Shown here piece after piece: positions 22,595-33,241 of a DNA stretch of 64,000 nt. Below the pieces are notes generated by a model. It searched no databases and was not told where the DNA came from. It worked only from the letters and a program-made list of their open reading frames with translations. The position numbers and the translations under genes are program-made. The first letter of the stretch is position 1, and each line of letters starts with the position of its first letter. Origin of the DNA: Allantophomopsis cytisporea (Eukaryota; Ascomycota; Leotiomycetes; Phacidiales; Phacidiaceae); assembly GCA_024752435.1 (NCBI GenBank), contig CP103025.1, positions 2,046,001 to 2,110,000 of the forward strand. Reading direction: 5' to 3'.

Positions 22595-23636
22595 ACATTT
22601 CAAGGCGTACAAAAAACTCTGTGGCTTTAAATACTGCATGTTATAATATTAATACCACCATAGCATTGTGTTAAGGAAACTCTCTTGTTTACATGGCCCA
22701 TGTTTTGACTCCACTTATGATACCCATGTGTTTGCTTATGAAGTACTGAATTATGAAGCCGTAGATCTCAAGCGATAACAAAAACATTGAAGATATCTTA
22801 ATACATCGTCTGAACACAACACTAGAAGGACGGGGGAGCTCTGGGAGTCAATAAGCTTCAAGAGGAAACGGGCTTTGTGAACGATACAAAATTTGAATGA
22901 ATCGATCCACTTCTTGCACTTCCTCCGATGCTTTAAGTGAACAAAGATTGACTTGAAAGTTGACTTGAAGTTATCCCGAAACTGGCAGCATACTCACGGA
23001 GCACTTTGGTCCATACTACATTACTTTCCGAAATACTACCTTATCCGCCGTTGATTGGTTAATTTGATTAATTTGATCAAGCTATTTGTTATCAGGGGCC
23101 GGGTGACTATGCACCGATACCAAGAGCCTCGTCTCGGCCGTCATCGGTGAACCCTTCTTCAAAGTCAGCCCAATAATCTCATGTCCGTTGCAAATCGTGC
23201 ATGAAGGAGGCACAAGAAACAGTATCTCAAATGTCAACTGGTGGTGATATCATGGCCGTGCCAAATTGCTATAGTGGGAGCATGCAATTCACTATAGACG
23301 ATCATCATGCTGTATGGAAAGAAGCAATATCATAATATTACATTTTCTATATGCTTCATAGATTTTAGAGAATATCAAATCGGCTTATCTATGTACGTAC
23401 CAGGCTTTTTGGAGGTCGCATGCTCATGAAATGCGCTCCGCGTCATGTTCCTGGTGCGGCCGCAACCGCGATCGGCTTGGGGGCACTTGGGGCACTGACT
23501 CAAAATTGGTGCTCTAAACAATTTCGTGGGCCAGATATCTCGAAGACTCATAGTCATACCAACCACCACACATCTACCACCTTCACCCAATTGAGGATAC
23601 AGCTTTAAGTAGCACTTCTTCTTGAAATCCGCCAAA
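22595..23636. other. Intergenic, ERG19 3' side and asparagine synthetase promoter
   Basis: About 1 kb between two plus-strand genes. It holds a TGACTCA element (23496-23502) and an upstream open frame, ATG at 23420 to stop at 23608, ending 28 nt before the asparagine synthetase start. No other feature recognised. Confidence 0.55.
23496..23502 (+). promoter_or_regulatory. Gcn4/CPC1-type site TGACTCA
   Basis: Exact consensus of the Gcn4/CpcA/CPC1 bZIP activator of amino-acid starvation (cross-pathway control), 135 bp upstream of the asparagine synthetase ATG. Asparagine synthetase genes are known targets of this system in fungi. A 7-mer can occur by chance, so confidence is moderate. Confidence 0.55.
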
Positions 23637-25834
23637 ATGTGTGGAATCTTTGCATGCCATCTGTAAGTGAAGCTGCTTCGACAATTTCGTGCCCCTTGGC
23701 GGGGAATTTTTGTTGCCCCTCCAAGTGCTTCGAAAAGTTTACTGACAGTGCGCAGCCACCCAGATGTGCAAAAGTTTAAGCCAACGGCCTTGAAAATGGC
23801 CAAGCAGTGAGTTTCTCTAGTTTGCCATTAACAAGAAAACAATTGACCATCCCCACAGGATCCGCCATCGTGGTCCAGATTGGAGTGAGTCATGGGAAGG
23901 AAGTTTGCGCCAAGATATCTGCTGACAAGATTGAAGGTGGAAACGTTATTGCCAACAACACTAGTAAGTACTTCACTCTCTATGTTACTGGGGAGATATC
24001 TGACAACGAATAGTTCTTGCCCATGAGCGTCTCAGTATCGTCGGTGTTGGTAAGTCAACCCACTATCTTCGAAACGAAACACACTCTTATATTTCATAGA
24101 CAGCGGAGCTCAACCTCTTGTCAGCCAGGATGGCAAGATTTACTTGGCCGTCAATGGAGAGATCTACAACCACAGAGTTCTCCGAAAGTCTCTCAAGACC
24201 AAGTACCACTTCAAGACACACTCTGACTGTGAAGTGATCATTCCTCTTGTGAGTTTTGAGATTCTGTGATAGCACATGAAGTTGCTGACAGCGGAAAAGT
24301 ACATGGAACACGGAATTGATGCACCAAAATTCCTCGACGGCATGTTTTCGTTTGTCCTTTACGATGCCGAGAATGACCGTACTATCGCCGCACGCGACCC
24401 AATTGGTGTTACCAGTTTCTACCAGGGATGGAGCAGCAAGACCCCAGAAGCTGTCTACTTTGCTTCCGAGTTAAAGTGCCTCCACCCAGTTTGTGACAGA
24501 ATTATTTCTTTCCCACCGGGACACATCTACGATTCGAAGACCAAGGAAACCACTAGATACTACCAGCCAAAATGGTGGGATCCAACTCAGGTCCCAACCA
24601 ACCCAGTCGACTACAAGGTGTTGAGAGAGACATTCGAGAAGGCTGTAAGAAAGAGATTGATGGCTGAGGTTCCATACGGCGTTCTTTTGTCCGGTGGTCT
24701 TGATTCGAGTTTGGTCGCATCTATCGCTCAGCGTGAGACTCTTCGCCTGAAGGCAGCTCTTCTTGAACAGCAGTCAAAGACCCCGGAGAGTCGCCCAGAT
24801 GAGGACAAGGGAGAGGGACTTGTTGGAATTGATGACTCTGGAGAGGTTTCTACCGTCACCTATCTTCCGCAACTCAACTCCTTCTCGATTGGTCTGCCAG
24901 ACGCTCCAGACACCAAAGCTGCATTGGAAGTCGCAAAGTTCCTTGGCACGAAGCATCACGACATGACCTTTACCATTGAGGATGGTTTGAACGCTCTTTC
25001 CGATGTTATTTTCCACTTGGAGACCTTCGATGTTACCACCATTCGTGCCTCTACACCTATGTTCCTTTTGGCTAGAAAGATTAAGGCAATGGGCGTGAAG
25101 ATGGTCTTGTCTGGCGAGGGAAGTGATGAGATTCTTGGAGGTTACCTTTACTTCCACGCCGCTCCAGGACCCGACGAGTTCCACGCCGAGACTGTCCGTC
25201 GTATCAAGAACTTGCACTTGTCTGATTGCTTGCGCGCTAACAAGTCTACTTCTGCTTGGGGTCTTGAGGCTCGTGTTCCTTTCTTGGATAAAGAGTTTTT
25301 GGCTGTCTCTATGGACATTGATCCAAAGGAGAAGATGCACACTAAGGAACGTATTGAGAAGTACATCCTCAGAAAGGCATTCGACCCATCTGTTCTTCCA
25401 GAGGGTGAGAAGCCATACTTGCCAGATCACATTCTCTGGAGACAAAAGGAGCAGTTCAGTGATGGTGTTGGCTACGGGTGGATCGATGCCCTCAAGGACA
25501 ACGCTGAGCTCCACGTTACTGACGAGATGATGAAGAACCCAAAGCCAGAATGGGGTACCGATATTCCAGACACCAAGGAGGCGTAAGTAGGCTCGTATCT
25601 TGTGCTGTGAACAGAACGCTGACAAGTAATAGTTACTGGTACCGTACCATGTTCGACGAGCACTTCCCACCATCCTGTGCAGAGACCGTCATGAGATGGA
25701 CTCCAACCTGGTCAAAGCAAACCGACCCAAGTGGAAGGCAAGTTCAATTCCCTTCATCTCGTATTTTACATAATGCTGACTAGAATCACAGAGCCATTAG
25801 CGTTCACGCTCAAAAGTATGAGGAGACAAAGTAA
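23637..25834 (+). CDS. ASN1: Asparagine synthetase (glutamine-hydrolysing)
   Basis: Makes asparagine from aspartate, glutamine and ATP in the cytosol. Nine exons: 23637..23662, 23756..23806, 23859..23884, 23937..23963, 24014..24049, 24100..24248, 24300..25582, 25633..25737, 25792..25834; 581 aa. Cys2 after Met is the glutaminase nucleophile (MCGIFACHLHPDV). The N-domain shows IRHRGPDWSG, ERLSIVGVDSGAQPL, LAVNGEIYNH and HSDCEVI. The synthetase PP-loop is LLSGGLDSSLVASIA near residue 235; downstream MVLSGEGSDEILGGYLYFH and GLEARVPFLDKEFL. The C-terminus DPSGRAISVHAQ is only reachable if the last intron (25738..25791) is a GC-AG intron. Five very short 5' exons and a TGACTCA element upstream are notable. 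The symbol could equally be ASN2 by yeast naming. Confidence 0.96.
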
Positions 25835-26371
25835 ATTTACGCAGTTTTGTTTCTTTACTCTTCTTTAGGTCTTTGGAAAACGTCGACTGCTTTGATGGTG
25901 CGCATGGCGTTTTTGTGTGTCTCCAAATAGATTAGATACATATATTTCAGGTTAAGGTTATGTGTAGTACCTAAGGATGGAATATAAGAGAACATTTATG
26001 AGTTCGCTCCTAAGTTCCGCGAAGTTCATAGAGTTATATGCTTCTAATGAAGTGTGAATGCACAATCCCAGTGACAACCTGGTGAACTATATCTGTTGTA
26101 ATGCATGCATCTGCAGTCCGACAGGCAAGATGTGCTTAAGGTTGATGGCCTGGCGTCCAGCTGGATTTGTAAGGCGGCAACATTTCCCCACTATCTGTGA
26201 TTGTCGATATCGGACAAACTGATTAACTCCGGAACATAGTGATCAAGCTCCAGTAGAGTCATCTTCCTGATACTGGCAACTACTTAAAACCTCTTTCTAT
26301 TTATTTACAAACGACTGTGCTTTATACTTGACATAAATTCGATACCCAAATCACCTTCCTCGTGTGGCAAG
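25835..26371. other. Intergenic between asparagine synthetase and DUF2408 gene
   Basis: 537 bp carrying the 3' UTR of asparagine synthetase and the promoter of the next plus-strand gene. Nothing specific seen. Confidence 0.5.
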
Positions 26372-27983
26372 ATGACCGACACTCCCTCGACACCTTTGCC
26401 TTTGGATTCCCGCGAACAGCCGGTCCTAGATCGACTTCTCGAAATTCGAGATGAATTAACGTTACTCAAGCGTGATCGCCGCTCCTATGTCAAGTCCTCG
26501 GATGTTATGACTCTGTATGATAAGACTGTCGAACAAGTCCGAGTTTTGAACGATATTCGCGTCAATAAACCACAAGAGCAGAATCTGGGTGAGTTGCGTC
26601 ATACCTGATAGCTGGATATAGCTAATATCACAACTACCAGTCGATCGGGTGCTTGATGGATGTTTCCAACTCCTCTCCCTGTTTTTCATGACGATTGGCC
26701 GAAACAATGAAGCTCCTGCTGCTTATGCTCTCACATCCACAATCAAACGTCTTCTCGACCACCTTACTGAATCAGAGCTCTACTCAGCGAAGGACCTCGA
26801 ACACATTGCACAAACTATCGAGAATCTACGTACCATTGTCAAGAATGCTGAACCCGATCACAGCCCAAAGCTGATCACCTTGTTGACCAATCGTCTTGAT
26901 GTTTGCCAGAAGAGTTGCACGAACCTCTTACAGCAATTGGAGAGGCTAGGCCCTGGACTTCCAGGCACGCACGAGAAGTTGATTTCTATATTACGATGCA
27001 TTTCTGCAGCAAATACCAAGGCAAAGGTGAGTTTTGAGAAAAGAGCATAAATTCTTCAGAATCCTAGCTCATACCCCTGCAATATACGAGCACGTGCTTA
27101 TCAAAAATCGCATAGTTTCCCAAGGCCGATGTCAAGAAGTACCAAGCACAACTCAAGGAAATCGATGCCGAGCGAGTTGACGGAAAGTTTGTAACAGCAG
27201 ATGGAACGGTTCCCGCTGGCAGCGATGAAGTTTCATCTCTTCTGGAAAGATGCCTTATGTGGTCAAAAATTGTGTTGGAAAGGTATGTGAATTTCTCATA
27301 CGTACATGGAACAGTATTGACTATATCTAGAGAGGGAGTTATGCCAGAAGCTTTCAAGGCTACTTATGATACTCTTGTTGAGATCCGCAATAAGCTCGAG
27401 AAATTGTCCCTTACACAGGCATGGTCGTTACGCGAGACAGATCTCTATGACGTACAAAGACAATTGGACAAAATTGATGAGAGCCGTGTAGATGGAAACT
27501 TCCACGATGAGGAGGGCAAGCCTGCCGAGTTATACGTTCAAAGAGTAAGTCATTCTAACGGCTTAGCCAAGTCACCGATAGCTGATTATTACAGACTCTC
27601 TTGTATCTCATTCGACGCAATTACGGGTATATCTATTACCTGATGGTATCCTCTGAGCCCGTCTCAGAAGCCCTTCTCCCAATCTACAATCAGCTTCAGA
27701 CACTGCGACGATGCTTGATTGAAGTTAAAAATTCGGGCGGTGTTGAGTCACCAAGGGAATTATATCCCTATAGCATGAAGGTAAGTCACCTCAAATTCCC
27801 ACTACCCAGAGTCTTAGCTAAAACAGGCAGTTAAACTCCATCGATAACATGCGAAAAGACGGCAAATTTGTAGTTGGCGGCGACATTCCCGAAGGTCAAG
27901 GCAGCGTCACGGATCTTCTGGCTGAGTGTTATCAGCTACAGTACGACCTTAAGGTGGCAGCTGAGGAGAATGACGATGAATAA
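26372..27983 (+). CDS. DUF2408 / UPF0662 family protein
   Basis: Conserved fungal protein of unknown function. Exons 26372..26588, 26641..27026, 27116..27282, 27331..27544, 27595..27780, 27831..27983; 440 aa, all phases consistent. The product is mostly alpha-helical and hydrophilic with two related halves: the first contains PVLDRLLEIRDELTLLKRDR, the second FKATYDTLVEIRNKLEKL and ALLPIYNQLQTLRRCLIEV, a repeated pattern of length-matched helices. RRNYGYIYYLMV and SVTDLLAECYQLQYDL occur in the C-terminal part. No transmembrane segment or signal peptide. At the last intron the nearer AG (27826) would give a stop, so the acceptor at 27830 is used. Family assignment is from memory of the S. pombe UPF0662 proteins. 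Confidence 0.82.
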
Positions 27984-29140
27984 GAACGTTACAATACTGG
28001 AAGGGAAAGCGGGTGGGGTCTGGTGCTGTATATGGAGTATCTGGTTGACTTGGACTGGCGTTCTGGTCGGTCATTATTGTGGGGACAAAACAACTATAGC
28101 TTTGTACGATACTTTGGAATGGCTGCTATTCGAAGAGACTTGTTGCTTGTTGGAGCATGCCATGGGAATCCCAAGGTGTTCACAGGTCATAGTGCAATGA
28201 TTTGATTAAAGAATATCATTGGCTTGAGTGATCGTGAATCGGTGCATAGAAAGCTAAGCAGTATATTACCTGTATATCGAGTAGTAGAAAATGAAACCTT
28301 TAAGTATATACATATATACCTGCGGTGGCTGTTGAGACGTAGGCTGTGGTCTACGAATTCTCATAAGCAATTGAGTCCATATGAATACAGATCTGTTTGG
28401 CCAATTATCACTTGCTCATATCGTTTATAAGCTACGTGAGACAAATGATCTTTTTTTTTATTAATTTTTTTAAAACCATGTGGCCCTCAAGTGTATGTTA
28501 AGTTCTGAGGGACTATTAAACTCTTAACAACTCTTTATAAACGCTTGGTTGTAAACACTGGTAGGTACTATAATCCTATGGCTTTCAATACATGCCTGGC
28601 TGTAACCAGTTGTACAATATTGAGTAGTTATAGTCTGTGAATACTGCATGGCTCTTGATAAGTTTATAGCTTTTGGAATGTAAAGCCTCCAATCACTTTG
28701 TAGCTCTTAATACTTTTATGGCTCCCAATAACACAAAATTCTGTAAGCTATTCGTTCATTCATAAGTATGGAGATGGCTAAAGCTGCGTACTCAATCAGA
28801 GCAATTAACTTATTCGGTATATCTAAGTTTACCAACAGCCTCTTAATCCGCTGGGGCTTTGGGCTAACCAGTTTCTGCTGAGTTATCTATGACAACTGAA
28901 TCACCCATATCACTTGAATCATTTCTACAACCCAAATGATTTGGTCAAAGGGTCAGAATTTAGATCTATACATATTTCACGCCAAAGTTGGATTGTTCCA
29001 TATAATTGTATATTGTGGAATAACAAGATGTAAACTCCAGACCTGAAACGAGCTATATGCATTCTTAGGATTTGTACATACAAAAGAAACCACCCCTTCC
29101 CGACTTCGCTCTCCATTCCTAACAACCTCAACACCTTCAT
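27984..29140. other. Intergenic, convergent; degenerate short repeats
   Basis: 1.16 kb between the DUF2408 gene (+) and the complex I gene (-). Very AT-rich from 28400 on. A 14-bp motif close to TATGGCTYYYAATA recurs at 28577, 28647, 28699 and 28717. No gene supported. Confidence 0.5.
28577..28730. repeat. Degenerate interspersed 14-bp motif
   Basis: TATGGCTTTCAATA (28577), CATGGCTCTTGATA (28647), TGTAGCTCTTAATA (28699) and TATGGCTCCCAATA (28717), on the same strand with irregular spacing. Similar strings (TGGCACTCAATAA, GTAGCTCTAGATAA) recur near 38390-38425. Possibly a relic of a mobile or RIP-mutated repeat; could also be AT-rich low complexity. Confidence 0.4.
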
Positions 29141-30146
29141 TTACTTCCTGTACCAAAGTCGTGTGATCTTAGTATGTCTGTAGAATTCAGAGTTAGCGTT
29201 TGAGATATAGTTCATGTACGTTTAAAGGAGGGTGTTTGGGCTGTGGGACAGTGGATATTATAGTTGCTTACCTCATCTTCTTCTGGAGTTGGAAACTAAG
29301 AACAAAATGTCAGTCTTTAACGTCCTCAAATAAACTAACTTTAACTCACATTCCGAACATCAAAGCCTCACTGGTAGGTGGACATCCTGGCACGTAGACA
29401 TCGACTGGGACGATTCTGTCACAGCCTCTGGTGACAGAGTAAGAGTAGTGGTAGTAACCACCACCGTTAGCGCAAGAGCCCATGGAAACAACCCATCTTG
29501 GCTCAGGCATCTGATCGTAAACCTGACGAAGAGCAGGTGCCATCTTGTTGGTAAGAGTACCGGCCACAATCATGACATCGGACTGACGTGGAGAAGCACG
29601 GAAAATGATACCAAGTCTGTCCTGATCGTAACGTGGGGTGGAAAGGTGCATCATCTCAACAGCGCAGCAGGCAAGACCGAATGTCATGGGCCAAAGGGAG
29701 CCTTGACGAGCCCAGTTGGCTATCTGATCGAGGGTGGTACTAATTATTGTTCGTTAGAATTTGTGCTTTGCCACCCGTCCAAATCCATCCCAGCAGCCAT
29801 TATGCATCCGATATACAATTCGAGAGCAGGAATCACGTACAGTGCGTATTGCATAACGCCCTTCTTGCCTTCTTGACTTGCCAATGGCACCTCGCGTCTC
29901 TCCTTGCCAGTGACGCTCATGGGTGGTGGGGTTCCCGGGTTGCCGTGTACATTGTGAGGAGTCGAAAGAGCACTGGCCGGCTTCGACGAGGAGGAAGAGA
30001 TGGCAGCAATTGATCGGTATGGGATGATAGCGGCAGAGGGCTTAGCTGTAGAGGCAATGCTGTCAGTGCTGTGGCAAGTATACTGGAGTCTAGAGATCTA
30101 TACCTCTGAGCGCGAGCGCGGCTGTGGATCTGGTGGTGGAAAACAT
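29141..30146 (-). CDS. NADH:ubiquinone oxidoreductase PSST subunit (NDUFS7), mitochondrial
   Basis: Complex I subunit at the end of the iron-sulfur chain, next to the quinone site, carrying cluster N2. Exons 30104..30146, 29841..30045, 29350..29739, 29295..29272 (24 nt) and 29141..29177; 232 aa. Residues 1-40 form a transit peptide (MFSTTRSTAALALRAKPSAA). Mature core: YALTTLDQIANWARQGSLWP, GLACCAVEMMHLSTPRYD, VAGTLTNKMAPALRQVYDQM, MGSCANGGGYYHYSYS, VYVPGCPPTSEALM, and a C-terminal KITRLWYRK. N2 ligands are Cys107, Cys108, Cys172 and Cys202; the tandem Cys pair is diagnostic. Phases of all five exons agree. N. crassa calls the homologue the 19.3/20 kDa subunit. Confidence 0.96.
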
Positions 30147-30719
30147 CTCGTCGCCAACTGTCGATTGATGAGTCTCCGCGATATATGAGATGAGTTGCGT
30201 GGAGTGGAGAAGGCGCTGTCGCGGGGAAGCTGTTGTGAGGTTCACACTCAATGATCCTCATATCCTTAGCGCGGTCGAATAATCATCGAACTGTGATTGG
30301 CCGCATTAACAATCATTGGCATGTACCCGAGTTGACAATTGTCTAACAGTCATAGCACCACAGTTCTCATTTTATACATATATGAACTATTTGAGCAGTT
30401 ATTCAAATTAAGAAGACCTTTAACAATACCTTGTGTGTTATTCATGATCCTTTTTCGTTCCACTATGTCTTCTTTCTATGGGTACGTCGGATGGTCATCA
30501 TAATTGATGCCTGACAATAATGGCTTGAAATCATTACGACCATAATCCCTTCGGTACCTAAGGTGCCTACAGGTACAATACTGAGCAAGAACAGTCACGC
30601 GCATTCTGCAGATATGACCACGAAAAGGACATTTTTCATACATTGAAAGACTGATCCATAACTAGCTAAGACTCCTGAAGCCAACCTTGTAGACAAAGAA
30701 TATACTTAATCCTAACAAA
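30147..30719. other. Intergenic, complex I subunit promoter
   Basis: 573 bp between two minus-strand genes: promoter of the PSST gene and 3' UTR of the dehydrogenase. An inverted CCAAT (ATTGG) lies at about 30295. No other feature recognised. Confidence 0.5.
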
Positions 30720-32022
30720 TCACTGCCCAATTGCCATATTCAAAATTTCCAAAACCTGTTGCTTTTCAGTCAGAGGAATGGGGTTGGTCATCAACCAAGG
30801 ATCTTTTAGACAATTGTCTGCGAGAGCATCCAGCTGCGATGGTTTAATCCCAACATCTTTTAAGGTCTTCGGCAGACCAAGCTCTGAGACAAAAGCTCCA
30901 ACCACATCTCCGCCGTCCGCCGTGTTCTTTTCAAGACCATGTGACTTCAAAACTGCAGAGATGGTCTCATCACCCCAGAAAATATCAAGGATCTTTTCCT
31001 GTCTTGATCTGACCGCCTCATCTCCATGCTTGAAGTTGTACTTCAGCACAGATGGAAGTATGACACAGCTAGTCTGGCCATGTCCAACCCCTAAAGGACC
31101 AAGTTGATGTCCAATGCCGTGACTACCACCCATTTGTACACCGAGTCCGATGCACTTCATAGCTTCAATGACACCTTTCATTTCTTCTAACCTCGGCTCC
31201 TCATCTTCCCAGTTCTTCTTTGTCTTTAGCAGATTCGGCGCCAATAGCTTCAGACCATTTGTGGCAGCTTCATCGCTCGCCTTGGTTGATCGGAGTGAAC
31301 AGATGCCCTCGACGCAATGATCAACTGCTCTAACACCCGAAGCAAGCCATGTCTCCTCGGGAGTGCTGACAGACAGAGCTGGGTCAAGAACAACAACGTC
31401 AGCTCCCATGGATGGATGTCCAAATATGACCTTGTGGTTCTTCTCGGTGTTGGTGGCACCAGCGAATGGCGAGTACTCTCCTCCGCTCAAGGTGGTGGGA
31501 ACATTGATAATGGGAATCTTGCACGGTTTTGTCTCCTTCTGGCTCAAGCTACTCAACCTCTCCAGACCCGCATGGTCACGAATGCCGTTTGCCAAAGCCT
31601 ATGAAGTGATCAGTATCAAAGGAACGGCAATGTATGATGCGTTGTGGCTAATTTATACATACCCATGAAATGACCTTAGCACCATCAGTCAAACTACCAG
31701 CTCCTAAAGTCACAATGACCTCGGCCCTACGTCGTCGGAAATCTTTCACAATTTCGAGAACATCAACCCAGGGTGTGTGGCTTCTGATACCCTTCCTCAC
31801 GCCGACAACTTCGACGTTTTCATCATAGTAGAGCTCTTTCTCGAGCGCCTTGAAGTAGGGCGTCTTACTGATGGAAGCCGAGACAATGATATAGATCTTC
31901 TTGACCTTGTAAGTATTGGTGACATGATGTGCAACGGCTTCGGGGTAGCGCAAGCCATAAGAGACGTAAGGCTTCGCCTTAGGCGGAAAGGCGGGGAAGA
32001 AGTGTTCATTCTGTTCAGACAT
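30720..32022 (-). CDS. Iron-type (group III) alcohol dehydrogenase / maleylacetate reductase-like
   Basis: NAD(P)-dependent dehydrogenase of the Fe-ADH fold. Exons 31663..32022 and 30720..31598; 412 aa. Nucleotide-binding part: KKIYIIVSASIS and VTLGAGSLTDGAK, then PIINVPTTLSGGEYSPFAG. Metal-site region: GVRAVDHCVEG (His214), GGSHGIGHQLGPLGVGHG (His280, His284, His293). The position that holds the first Asp ligand in FucO-type enzymes is Arg210, so metal use may be changed, as in maleylacetate reductases. Substrate unknown; an aromatic-degradation role is possible but has no support from neighbours. No targeting signal seen. Confidence 0.88.
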
Positions 32023-33241
32023 AGCGATGGAATTTGAATAAATCGATAAGAGGCTTCAGTCAAATTTTGGTAGCAGGTAGGGTGATTGAAGAATACGGAG
32101 GTGGGGGGATGAATGGATAGTATATATATTTGTGTCATCAGCTACTCCATGAAAGTGGAGTGATTGCTAAGGAATCAGGATGAAACCTGCATCTGGATGA
32201 GCAACGGGAAGGGGCGCAAACGTTCGTTCGTACGGTTATTATTGCATTGCCTGAACTTACCCACAACTTCTTAGTCAATTATGATGCTGCCTGACCTCAT
32301 GTCATGGACAATCAACCGACTTCCCGCGCGGTACCTACGTAAGTACAGCCTCGCACAGCCTTGCACATTTGAGTACTTTGTCGAACGAAGAACAGCTCCA
32401 CAACCATGTCAATGAAACGGAATAGTGTCAGTGGTGATTGAGGTATCCCGATCATTTCACAAGAGTATCCACTTTCGAGTACAATCCTGCAGCTAATTCC
32501 ACGTTTTATTCCGGCTTCCCTTTCTTGGAAGACAAAATCCGTCGTATCCACAATAAATATGGATTTTCTGCAATTGGTATCCTACTCGTCACATGAATTT
32601 TTTGATGATCCTGGAACTTTGTGCTGCGCGCAAGTGCTTATGGTTGGCAGCCATCATGGTTCATCATGGTTCATCATGGTTGTCATAGGGGACTTCGGCC
32701 TCATTATTTTTTGTGCCGTCCAAATGAAGCTCGGATCGCCCGTCTGACCAACCGATAACCAACCAAAGTACGGCTCTCACGGCAAGGGTCTTGGAGCGAC
32801 CACTGGACATGCATTGTGTGTTCTTCTCTTCTCAATTATACGATATCTAAAAGTCCGTTTCTGTGTATGGCCATGTTGCTATAATAAATAAAGTTGAAGA
32901 GGTACAATGACCTCATTTTCACCAAATGAAGCATGTGCGGAGGGAGCATATCTGAGAACGCATTGAGCCAGTGTAAGATTGCACTAGGATTCCCCCGCTA
33001 TCTCCACAACTCTCCAAGCTGGAGACCCCACACAGAGCTTTCAATTGGGGACAGCAGTGCAATAATCTGCTTAATATCGGAGCGACGTCCAGCTAAACCA
33101 CGAGGACTGCCGGGAAGCGGTCGCATTTGATGCGAGGACCCCTTCATGAAACTTCGCCGAGCAAGACGAATCATTTAGATACCTTGTATCAGTATATCGC
33201 AATGCCAATCTCGATAATCTTCCCGAAAACTTCGGCAATTC
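32023..33241. other. Intergenic, dehydrogenase promoter
   Basis: 1.2 kb between two minus-strand genes. Contains three perfect copies of CATCATGGTT at 32652-32681. A plus-strand open frame of 62 codons (32559-32747) spans this repeat and is not credible as a gene. Confidence 0.5.
32652..32681. repeat. Tandem repeat, 3 x 10 bp CATCATGGTT
   Basis: Three identical contiguous 10-bp units in the spacer upstream of the dehydrogenase. Confidence 0.95.

Noticed and set aside
24774..25673. 299-codon minus-strand open frame
   Set aside because: Antisense to the conserved synthetase domain of asparagine synthetase; no family content and it crosses the exon border.
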